This document shows, one piece after another, positions 12,401 to 23,576 of a stretch of DNA of 64,000 nt. The stretch covers positions 6,435,306-6,499,305 of the forward strand of contig NC_064046.1 in NCBI RefSeq assembly GCF_932526225.1, written 5' to 3'. The position numbers were made by a program, and so were the translations under genes. Source of the stretch: Nematostella vectensis (taxonomy: Eukaryota > Cnidaria > Anthozoa > Actiniaria > Edwardsiidae). Within the stretch, counting starts at the first letter, position 1. The number at the start of each line of letters is the position of its first letter. Under the pieces are notes generated by a model that had not been told where the DNA came from, made no database searches, and saw only the letters and a list, made by a program, of their open reading frames with translations.

Positions 12401-15400
12401 CTGTTTTCAGTCTGTTTTTTGTAAATTCAGCTAAAAAAAAGCCAGGAGTCAATGGGTTAATTTCAATCAGAATCTCTTTTCAGACTCTAAGAGCTTTTTC
12501 TCCTTTCTTTTTGTCCAATTGCTCGTTAAATATAAACTTTAATTTCTTACATCTGTGCTAACAGAAGTCCAGTGTGATTTGGTTGGTGATCTGAAGGGAA
12601 CCTCCTGTTCCCATAGGCTGGTTATACTCAGGTTATAATGCTAGTTGGCTATGTGCATGATGTTGGTACCCACTGGCGTAACAAACATAGATTTTGCCCA
12701 GTGGCATCCATTTTTACACCTGCTACCTTGCACTAAGCCTGCTTGTCAACAAGTCATCAAGGCCTGCTAGCATGCCTTTTCCTTGCTGATGTCTCTTGAA
12801 GCACGTTTGTGTCTTAAAAAGGCAGTTGATCAGTATATAAGTGCATTTTACACTTGCTGTAGGCATTACGAACTTATTAAAAAAAGAATGATTTAAAGAA
12901 CACACAAAATTTTATAAGTTAAACGTCCTTGTACATGGACTTTGGAAGCCTACCTGTGCATGTCACAGAATAACAGGCCACTTGAATTATATAATTTAAT
13001 TAGTCAGTCCCTGCGTGGTTCTCCGTATACTGTTGCACCTTTCCCTTTTGAGTAAACTTATCTGTTTGGTACTGTATCCGTTTTGTGTGCCCCCGTTATG
13101 TATTTATTATGTAGTAAGTACCGTAATATTGTTGATTCAATAAAGTTGAAAAAAATGTGTTTCAGTTTTGCCTGCCAAGCAAGCAAGTGTCAAAGGCCCA
13201 GTAGTTATTAAAAGGGCCCGGCTCGCCCAAGTCAGGTTTGGCGTAGCACAAATGGCTCAAAGTTTTGCTGTCTTTCTGTTCACAGGTGTTTGTTGAGGCA
13301 CGCTAGTGGGTGTTAAGCAGGCGTGTCTTAGAATGCACGCTAGCAGGCAAATATCAGGCGTTCATCAAGGCACGGTAGCAGGTGTTTAGGCGGCATATCT
13401 TTAGAGGCCCGCCAGACGGCAAGTGGCAGGCCTGCATTTAAAAAGGACGCTAGTGGTCCTTCTTCAAAGAACGGTCCAGCAGGCATCAAGAGAGAATGCT
13501 AGCGGGCCTGTAGCGGGCGGGCTGGTAAAGGTAGTCGCTTTGGTGAAAATATAATTGTCAGGGGGACAAATGGTCAGGCCTCTCTAGTCAGTTATTATAA
13601 GAAATTTTTTTTGATAGTCGTAGTCAAATGTATGTCGATTTCTATTGTACATGATTTATGCATAAAATAAAATTAGAAAATACAACTTTTTTAAGTTCTC
13701 CCGAAGTGTATATTAGAGGGGGACAAATGGTCGGGCCTGAGAAAATCAACAATAACATATTAATTATTATTGGAACAAAAAATATTACTATTAATATTAT
13801 ATTATTAATGTCAATCCAAAATATGTTAAAGACTTTTAAATAGGACATTTTATTATTTCCAATTTTTCGCATGCAACTGGCATGATTTTATGCTCGATTT
13901 TGTCTTTTTGCTCAATTTAAACATTCTTAAACAAAATCTAAGCCAAAAGCAAAATTTATATTTCAACCTATTGGAACGATGTTGTCTACAAGCCTTAGTA
14001 TATTGTTAAAAAAAAGAGTTGAAAGCGTATTTATTCCTGAATTTCGAGCGCAAATTGACTCATTTTCGAGTGGGTACCAGCTCATAGCTAGTTATACTAT
14101 GCCTCACATCCCCATATGCTTGTCATACTCAACATGTACTGTCAAACGCCTCCCGTTCCAATAGACTTGTTATACACATGTTACAAGGCTGGTTAAACTC
14201 ACAGTATAAGGCTTATTATACTCACATTATAAGTACTGTAAATGCCTTTGTGTGGCAGCAAGCTCCTTTGCTTCAGCGTCAAGTCGCCAACTGTGCTAAA
14301 CTCAGCACCAGCGATAGGTGACGACATAGAGATGCAGGCTAGACTTTCCATTTGAAGGTTGACATATTGCTACAAACAACAACAGTATCATAGCTACAAT
14401 GATCACTGAATATTAGAAGAAATATTTGGGAGGTAAGATCCACAACAAAAAAGGTAATGCATTTGTGTAATCTACTTACATGCAATCTATAATCAAAGAT
14501 GAGAATCAACTGAATGGAGTAGATTGATTCTGAATTCTTTAGGGGGAGGTGAATCTCAAAGTGCAAGGCATCATGTTTTCCATCCAAGTTAGTATCTTCT
14601 TCCCATGACTAGAGGAGAAATAGCATTACCCACTTCTTAATCTTATGTATATTAGACATCTAGGAGGTATACACCTATTTTAAATAAGGTTGCACTCGGA
14701 GAATCTGTGTATCGTCACCCGCAGTGCTTTATGGGTATCAAGTAGATATTAAGCAAATAAGCATAAATAAAATACTAATCTAGGTTTCAAAAGATGTAGG
14801 TTCTTGTTTACATTCTTATGAACATTTACATACCTTTCAAATACAAGGATTCAGCCGTTAAAACTCTTCCCACTAGGGGTTATGACACATGGGTTCTCAA
14901 GTGCAGCCTTATTTAAAACACTTTAGGTTTATATGTTCAAATAGATTTGGACTTATACTAGAATTTAAGATTGAAAAGGCCAAACAGACATTTCAAGAAA
15001 TATTGGGTTATCTTCTCCCACTAGTGCTTGAGAGATCAGGAAACCTTGTCAACAGTCCCAGACTCCAGAGAACTCTGGATGTCCTTGGGGGATGAAGGAG
15101 GAGGGGGGGGAAACTTTGGGTTCTAAAGGGTGACAATGGGAAAAGCAAAAAAACAACCTCAAAACTGATTATTATTTAAAGGTTGCTGAGTAATAAAAGG
15201 CACAATAAAAAGCAGTGTGAAATGGTCATTGCTTAAAATGCCTCATATTTTCCCACCTAAAGTAGCACACCCCATACCTTAATCATTGGTATTCTTAAAT
15301 TGTCCTTCAAAAGCTGGTTAAAGTTCTGGAAGGTACTATAAGCCAGGAATGAGCCAGGGGTGTTGCCCTGGGCAACCAGTAAGAGTTGATGTTTGTAATA

Positions 15401-16232
15401 GACATCTGGCTGCTCGCGGAAGGAGCTCTCTTTCATCCAGAATCCTAGTATGAATAGAAGAGCCAAAATCTAGCAGGCAGTCATAACAGCACTGCTAAAT
15501 AAACATTACTATTAACAGAATATTGCTGGGTTTTTTTTATAATGGAATAGTACCTATGTAAGAAAAAAAGAGGATTCAACATAGATGATTCTGCTTTTTT
15601 GTTGTCATTCACTTGTTTTTTTCTTTTTAGGGGGGGTGAATAGGTTCGCGGATCGGCGGATTCGGCCCCGAAATGCTCACGGATCACAGATTTTGATGAT
15701 TATTTCAGCTGATCGGCAGATTCTGAAAATACGGCAGATCACGGATCTGTTGACAATTTGGCCACAAATTTTGACTGCTTTGACGGTCGAATTTCGGATT
15801 TTAAATGAATTTCAATCGATGCTATTGTATATCTGTCAAACCATGCGGATCTAAAAATATCTGCGGATCCAAGGATTTGCCCTGAAAATGTTACGGATCG
15901 TCGGATTTACATACCCCTATTCACCCCCCCCCCCCCCCTCTTTAGGTGATTTCACTGAAATTTTGAGCGATTTAAGTATCTTTTTAAAATAATTAATCTT
16001 TAGTAGATATCTTTCGCGAAAAAGTTTGGATGTTCATGGATTAAATCATGCAATTACTTTAAAGTACTTAATAAAAAATAAATAAATTCTTACCATACGT
16101 AACATATGCAATGATCAAAGGAGGAAGAAATGTTAACCAAACGACAAAGAACTGAAACAAAGTAGCCCGACTGCAGATGTGAGTTTTGTATTTCTGCAGC
16201 ACTGGATGGCGGTGAACCTCGTACATAACCAT
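9430..16232 (-). CDS. TMEM231: TMEM231, transition-zone transmembrane protein
   Basis: Six coding exons join in phase: 16232-16094, 15444-15278, 14608-14480, 14369-14226, 10402-10215 and 9592-9430, giving 930 nt and 309 aa (human about 316). All introns are GT-AG. Residues 1-5 (MVMYE) match the human MALYE start. A first membrane segment lies at about 22-45, a luminal/extracellular region follows with the GFWMKESSFREQP block, and the C-terminus has YRPGFWQMIKWAWVQY followed by a second membrane helix (about 267-288). In animals TMEM231 belongs to the MKS/B9 complex of the ciliary transition zone and helps gate ciliary membrane proteins. The gene is head-to-head with ADAT1. Intron 4 (10403-14225) is large and intron 1 carries an inverted-repeat element. 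The match covers the full length, so identification is strong. Confidence 0.94.
9950..10098. repeat. Small inverted repeat in TMEM231 intron 5
   Basis: TTAGGGTTGCCCCTAA near 9967 and TTAGGGACAACCCT near 10086 are inverted relative to each other around about 120 bp. It may be a relic MITE; divergence prevents classification. GAT/ATG microsatellite tracts flank it (9815-9940 and 10100-10150). Confidence 0.4.
11330..11452. repeat. Hairpin-forming dispersed repeat in TMEM231 intron 4
   Basis: A near-perfect inverted repeat at 11388-11451 has arms of about 26 bp carrying ACCAAAAACTGGTATTCA and its complement, around a short loop. It is the inverted relative of the repeat at about 8530-8640. Non-coding. 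Confidence 0.65.
13150..13760. repeat. Irregular GC-richer repeats in TMEM231 intron 4
   Basis: Loose repeats built on GCACGCTAGCRGGC-like motifs run from about 13290 to 13530. Two copies of GGGGGACAAATGGTC follow at 13560 and 13716. No coding potential is supported. Confidence 0.4.
15631..15940. mobile_element. MITE in TMEM231 intron 1 (GGTGAATAGG ends)
   Basis: Inverted ends GGGGGGTGAATAGG (15631) and CCTATTCACCCCCC (about 15918-15932). The interior is made of degenerate repeats of the type CGGATCRGCGGATT / ATCACGGATC. A structurally similar element lies at 25166-25602. No protein is encoded. Confidence 0.65.
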
Positions 16233-16698
16233 CTTCAGGGTCTATTTTTACGATTCCAGACCATCGCCACTGATTTTTTCCCTAGTAAAACGGTAAAGAA
16301 ATGTCAAAACTTTGAGAGGCTTTCGATGCGCGGGAAAAAAATAAATAAGGATTGTGCGCCCACAAATAGTAGGACAGCGTTCCTCATTAGTAGGGGAGGG
16401 GTAAAAATAGACTTGTCATTACATAGCTGGCTATTGGCTAGCTTTGGAAAGTAAATAAGAAAATAAAAAAATCCTCATAAACTTGATTCTACCTAGATTT
16501 TTTTCAAGATCTATTTCATTTAAGCTTAGAATTCTTATTCTACTAAAAAAAAAAACAATTTGTACTTTTCGAAAGTGTCCCTCTTTCATCAAAAGTAATA
16601 TTTGTATCCAGTCCCCAAATAAAGGTCGACATACCAAATCCAAGATGGCGGAAGAATTAGCGTCGAAATTGCCAGTATTTATTTTTTCTTGATTCTTA
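16233..16698. promoter_or_regulatory. Bidirectional promoter region, TMEM231/ADAT1
   Basis: Only 466 bp separate the two divergent start codons, so both 5' UTRs and core promoters must fit here. CCAAGATGGCGGA at 16640-16652 matches the YY1-type element common in TATA-less animal housekeeping promoters. The ATG inside it opens a 15-codon upstream frame (16645-16692) that stops six bases before the ADAT1 start. Promoter function is inferred from layout and motif. Confidence 0.65.
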
Positions 16699-19600
16699 AT
16701 GGCACAGTGGTGTACAGATTGTGATTTTGCTAGCAAGGTTGCTCAGTCCTGTTGTGACTTATACACCAAACTTGGGAAAAAAGGAAAACCTCAGACAGGA
16801 AAAGAATGGACACTTTTAGCTGCTGTGGTTCAAGTTCTTCAACGCAAAGAAGGCAATTGTTTTTGACGCCTTCTGCTTTATTGATCGGGTGCATGGCTCT
16901 ATTCCCACAAAACACGATTACCTACGGAATTCAACATATCTTTAGTCAATTAAATTTTCCCTTAAATTCCAAGATACTGTAAGTGGGCTTAACTATAGAA
17001 TTCGGTGCCACATCCAGATTTATTTGCATTTCCATTGTATTTATTTGCATTATTATCTTGGAATTTAAGAGAACATTAATATTTGGGTTTTAGTCTTCGG
17101 GAAGATGCCCCCTATCTTGATATTTAAAAATCACCACCTGAAATAAGTAGTGGTTCATTCCTAATTCTCTTTTTCATTTCTAAGGTGGTTATACCTATAA
17201 TATAATCTCCCTTGGAACTGGATCCAAATGCATTGGACAGAGCAAGCTAGATCCCAAAGGTGGTGTTCTCAATGATAGCCATGCTGAAATCATTGCAAGA
17301 AGGGGATTTGTGAGGTTTGTAAGTAAATAAAGATTGCTTATACAGCAGTGTAAGGCTTGCATATACCCAGGAACCACAATTTTCTTTTCAGATATGTATA
17401 CAATCAAGTCAAGGAATGCTATGGTGAAGGCAGTGGGATTTTCACCTGTGACAGTGATACCAATCTCTGTAAATTAAAAGAGGATGTCACTTTCCATTTA
17501 TTCACATCGCATACTCCTTGTAAGTTAAAAAATCCTTCAGGTATGCTTTCCTCCCATCCTTCTTCCTTGATCACCCCTTCCTTCTCTTCTTATTTTTCTC
17601 CTGTATTTACCTGTGTGGATTCTTTGGACATGTGCCACAAAATAAAACAACATTTATATGTAAATATAATAGGATTTTAGGGGGAGATCATTCCCTCATA
17701 TCAATAACACCAGATTTCTTGTTTAAAGCCAGTGCAGGTTGATTACATTACACTTGGCCAAAAACATGTTTGCCCAGCAGATGTAGCTCTTATGATAATA
17801 GCAATAATATGCATCTTAGAAGAAGCGTTATTATCTTTTTTCATTTGCTTTATGTTATAAAGGTGGTGATGCATCAATATTCCCAAAATCAAATGATGAG
17901 ACCAATGCAGCACAAACTGGACAGTATTCATCTCACAAAAGAAAATATCAAAATGAGCAGAAGAATGCTAAGCGGCAGTGTGACAGCTTGACACAGGTCC
18001 AGGGATGTGACAGACTTAAGGATCCTCCCTCAGATAGACAGGCCCAGGGATGTGACAGACTTAAGGATCCTCCCTCAGATAGACAGGCCCAGGGATGTGA
18101 CAGACTTAAGGATCCTCCCTCAGATAGACAGGCCCAGGGATGTGACAGACTTAAGGATCCTCCCTCAGATAGACAGGCCCAGGGATGTGACAGACTTAAG
18201 GATCCTCCCTCAGATAGACAGGCCCAGGGATGTGACAGACTTAAGGATCCTCCCTCAGATAGACAGGCCCAGGGATGTGACAGACTTAAGGATCCTCCCT
18301 CAGATAGACAGGCCCAGGGATGTGACAGACTTAAGGATCCTCCCTCAGATAGACATTTAGATGCAAGTAAAAAACAGAGTATGAATGTAGCCTCTACAAG
18401 CCTTATAGCAAAAAATGCCTTAACAAATACTTCTATGGAAACAGCAAGCTATGCAGATGTTCCTCATTCAGTTTCCATGACAACAGAAAACAGTTGCTTA
18501 GCAACCATCACATCTGGAAACTTAAATGATATTCATAGAACAGGTGCTAAGTGCGTACCTGGTGAGCCTCAGGATCCACTACTTGCTGGGGTAAATTATC
18601 ATGTGACTGGAATTCTGCGGACTAAACCAGGCCGTGGTGACCCCACCCTTTCCATGTCTTGTAGTGATAAGATACTAAAATGGAATATTCTGGGCATTCA
18701 AGGTGCACTGTTGTCGCATTTCCTTGCTGGTCCCGTGTATTTATCGTCCATAATTGTTGGGAAGTGTCCTTATGATGTTGTTGCTATGGAAAGGGCATTA
18801 TATGGCCGTGCAGGAGACATGTTTCACAGAAGTGAACTGCCTTCAATGTATAGAATGAATAAGCCAAGGTTATATAACACAGGTGTTGTGTTCAAGGATA
18901 GCAGAGAAAGTCTACAAAGAGCTGTTACTGAGCAGACATCACCATCTTCTTCAGGTAAATGTGTTCAGAATAGGGACTTGTGCTAAGAGATCGTGTGACT
19001 TTGAAGGCGGCAAACTAGTGCGTGCCCAGGCTTTTAGCGGCAAAATAACAGCGACAAAAAACAACTCATTCAGCTCTTACGAATCAACCAGAAAGTTTCT
19101 TTGTCATAGAGGGCTTATTTTCATTTAAAGATTTTAATTTTTGTCATCCTCTGGCGTAACGAGCCAGAGAATGACAAAAAATGTCATTTCTGTGTTTATT
19201 TTGGCTTGAATTTGCCACCCAAAAGGTCACATAATCTCTTAGTGTCCCCTATTGTTTTGTTGTTGCTAAAAAGAAAGGGTTTTCCAAATTCACAGAAATT
19301 TACCAACAGCAATTGAAGTATACCATGTTTCAATGATTCTTTAAAATCTGTGATCATTTGCACAATAGCCAATGTCCTTTGTTATGTAAAGGGATGGAGG
19401 TAACATTGTCGCAATTCAAACAAATTCTTATTCACAATTAACTGAAAAGCCTAGCCATAAACATAGTTGTCAACCCAACTTGGACAGAAATCTTGTGAAA
19501 TCAGGTGAAATACAGTAAATATGTGAAAAAACCAAGAGCCAATGCGTGTGAATACAGAGAATGTATTGAACATTCTCACAAAAATTAGGCTTGTGATAAG

Positions 19601-20092
19601 GTCCAAAATCTTGTGACATCTGCATAATGGGGGTGAGTTGACAGCTATATATGAATCATGAAATTACCCTTAAATGTCAATTGAAATTTATGTATTAAAA
19701 AGCTCTCAAAAATACTAATGACAGGGGGCGAAGGGTTTGAAATCCTTACGTCCCAATGACCTGCATATTAACTATTGAATTTCAGCAATTATTTGGATTA
19801 GCAACCCTGCATGCCATGAGGTGTCAGTGAATGGCACCAAGCAAGGTGTTACCAAGGCAGCACTGAATACTACCAAGGCCAGGTCTGTAATTTATTCATT
19901 TTATAGAAAAAGCCATGCTCAATTGTCAATCCCTGACTTTGGCCCATATTTTAAAGATTTTAAAGAAGTCTTGGATGCTTTAATAAGGCTGGGGAAGAGA
20001 GAAAAAAATCTATTGGTGCTATGTATTGTACACCCCCTGATTTCTATATACTAGTTAAACTAGTGTGTCTATTGTGTGGCATTGGTTCCTAA
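16699..20092 (+). CDS. ADAT1: ADAT1, tRNA-specific adenosine deaminase 1
   Basis: Exons: 16699-16852, 17185-17314, 17392-17519, 17863-18954 and 19786-about 20092. ADAT1 deaminates adenosine 37 of tRNA-Ala to inosine. The N-terminus has the family KKGKP and EWTLLAAVV blocks. Zinc and catalytic residues are present: HAE in [11 protein letters not shown] (about His84/Glu86), Cys in HTPCGDAS (about 138) and Cys in SMSCSDK (about 404). [16 protein letters not shown] and VGKCPY also match the family. Exon 4 holds eight near-identical 15-residue repeats (about 183-302) in the variable linker between the zinc-binding Cys motifs; without them the protein is near the human length of 502. Exon 1 appears to end at a GC donor (AAG|GCAATT); the alternative is GTTTTT six bases on. 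The conserved tail (PPDFY) lies one frame away from the rest of exon 5, after A7 at 20002-20008; the in-frame stop is otherwise 20052-20054. Confidence 0.92.
17997..18356 (+). repeat. In-frame 45-bp minisatellite inside ADAT1, 8 copies
   Basis: Eight adjacent 45-bp units, essentially identical apart from the edges, code for [15 protein letters not shown] in the ADAT1 frame. A second plus-strand frame is also open throughout. The unit length keeps the ADAT1 frame whatever the copy number. Near identity points to very recent expansion, ongoing homogenisation, or assembly influence. Confidence 0.95.
18984..19241. mobile_element. MITE in ADAT1 intron 4
   Basis: Ends TAAGAGATCGTGTGAC and GTCACATAATCTCTTA are inverted, with TA at each tip as expected of a TA-targeting (Tc1/mariner-like) element. 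An internal hairpin at about 19139-19180 pairs GTCATCCTCTGGC with GCCAGAGAATGAC. No frame is supported. Confidence 0.65.
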
Positions 20093-20690
20093 GATTTTGA
20101 TGAACATATATATTGTGTAGATTTCATATTTATTGCAATATTTTGAGTAATTGGTTTCCAAGATTTTTATGCAAAATTCTTTTTTGGATTTTTATATTAT
20201 TGCAATAGGGGTGGCACCTCTTTCTGCTTATGCTAAGTCTTAAATTTCCTGTTGTTCCCTTGTCAGGGTATCTATTTGCAAGGCATCAATGTTCCAGGAT
20301 TTTGGTTTCATATTAAAGGAATTTCCTCACAAATACCAAGAATTAATAAGGTGAGTTTAGCTTCAAAAATTCATAGAAACAGATGATAAAGATAGATGAA
20401 AGAATGCTCTTGCCCCACAACCCCTAACATTGGGAAGGGGAACTTATATTTGGTGCATATAATGAGGGTACTGATATTGTGAATTAAATTATCTTTCAGC
20501 TGTAATAACCTGCCACCATATAAAGACTGCAAGAGGGCTGCAACTGCTTACAATCAGGCCAAAACTCTTTTCTTAACTGCCTTTCCTTGTTGGACTAAAA
20601 AGCCATTGAATTGGAATTTTACCATAGAACTAAAGGACTAAAAAGTTTAAACACACAGACAATGCAACAACAGGATATGATAAATGAGAC
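20093..20690. other. Gap between convergent ADAT1 and GABARAPL2
   Basis: This should hold the ADAT1 3' UTR. I saw no clear AATAAA on the plus strand. A frame-open segment at 20276-20350 followed by GTGAG resembles an exon with a donor but lacks family similarity, so I do not call it. Confidence 0.4.
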
Positions 20691-20695
20691 AACTT

Positions 20696-20701
20696 TTTAT
20701 T
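20696..20701 (-). terminator. Poly(A) signal of GABARAPL2
   Basis: AATAAA on the minus strand (TTTATT on plus), about 520 bp downstream of the GABARAPL2 stop. Position and motif fit a polyadenylation signal; use is inferred. Confidence 0.5.
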
Positions 20702-21222
20702 TGTAAAGTTTTAAGACCCCCAAGTTACAGAAAACCACATAAAGACAATAGTGACACTTTTTTTTCTGAGAGAAGCCCCAAAAATGCCATTCCTACCTTT
20801 CTAAGAAACAGAAAAAATCACAAACATTGTATCAACTATTAATTTATAGTTTTAAACTAGAAAAAAGGGGTGATAATTAAAACTATTTACATTTTCTGAT
20901 ATTTATTTGGTATGAATCATATGTATATACACATTTTAAACTTCATTCTTTTTCTTATGTGAGATGCTAAGAGTACAAGTCAAAAACATGAAAAATCTAG
21001 AAAGCAGCTTTGCCAATTTCTTGTTTTTACACAATAAAGATGTTTTACTTCCAGTATTAACCATTCAAATATCTGTAAGTACTACATCGCTTAAACCTTC
21101 AAAAGCAATCTCTCTTTAAACCACTGCTATTACGACGACATTCCAGAAGTTTAAAGTACAAGCAGCAATAATACACTCAAGGTTTTTTAGGAGAATAATG
21201 TTTGATGGTGGTTAGTTCCAGA

Positions 21223-22919
<1,697 letters not shown>

Positions 22920-23103
22920 TTTTGCTGCAAATAGAGCGCTAGTCCGAGGTTATAGAGGATCTCAGTTTTCTTACTCAGCAAAATGAAGCTTTCACTGCGC
23001 AATGTATGTTTCAAACATCAAGCCACGTGATCATTTGGCCATAACATGACGTCATGATGAGTTAATTTCCAAATACGGAGCAATACGTCAAGACGCAGAC
23101 TCG

Positions 23104-23311
23104 TACCCAGTCGCCAAAATGAGAAGGAAAACATGATTTTAATGCGCGGGTTGCCTGTGGCGATTAATTAGGCGCGCTTTGCCGTGTGGGTTGCCTGTGG
23201 TCAAAGAAAAGAAAGATAATGAGGCACAGTATTTTACCCACACGGCAACCCGCGCATTAATCATGTTTCCCTTATTCCTTCTTAGTTTCTTCTCATTTTG
23301 GCGACTGGGTA
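23104..23311. mobile_element. MITE in the GABARAPL2/OTUD6B promoter
   Basis: TACCCAGTCGCCAAAATGAG at the left tip and its complement at the right tip are perfect over about 20 bp. Inverted similarity continues inward through AACATGATTTTAATGCGCGG and GGTTGCC. TA lies at both tips, so a TA target duplication fits. It has no coding capacity and sits between two promoters. Confidence 0.8.
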
Positions 23312-23317
23312 CTGGTC

Positions 23318-23351
23318 AATGATCTATTCCATATTTGGAATAGATCATTGT
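23318..23351. repeat. Perfect hairpin, 15-bp arms
   Basis: CAATGATCTATTCCA pairs perfectly with TGGAATAGATCATTG around a 4-base TATT loop. It lies just outside the MITE right end, upstream of OTUD6B. No T-run follows; it is more likely a repeat relic than a regulatory RNA. Confidence 0.75.
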
Positions 23352-23576
23352 ACTGAATAGAAAAGTGAAAAGCTCTTCAAAATATAAAATTAATTTGTTA
23401 AAGCTGACGAATGTACTAATGTTGATTTGACTTTTTTCTTCGGGTTAAATGGGATTTATTTGTCATCCTATTAATTTTAGTATTTACCAGGAGAACATGT
23501 TCTCCAGTATTCACCTACGGTTCTTCTGTGTCGAGCCCACATAATGTAGGTCAGCGGTGATATTCACAAACCCAAA

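Larger units (their letters stand above)
22920..23576. promoter_or_regulatory. Bidirectional promoter region, GABARAPL2/OTUD6B
   Basis: 657 bp separate the divergent starts. AAAATGGCGGAC at 23574-23585 overlaps the OTUD6B start codon, a YY1-type arrangement. A MITE occupies 23104-23311 in the middle and a strong hairpin follows at 23318-23351. Promoter function is inferred from layout. Confidence 0.6.

Noticed and set aside
20276-20350. Possible extra ADAT1 3' exon
   Set aside because: It has an AG/GT-like frame but no family similarity, and the conserved ADAT1 end already lies in exon 5.
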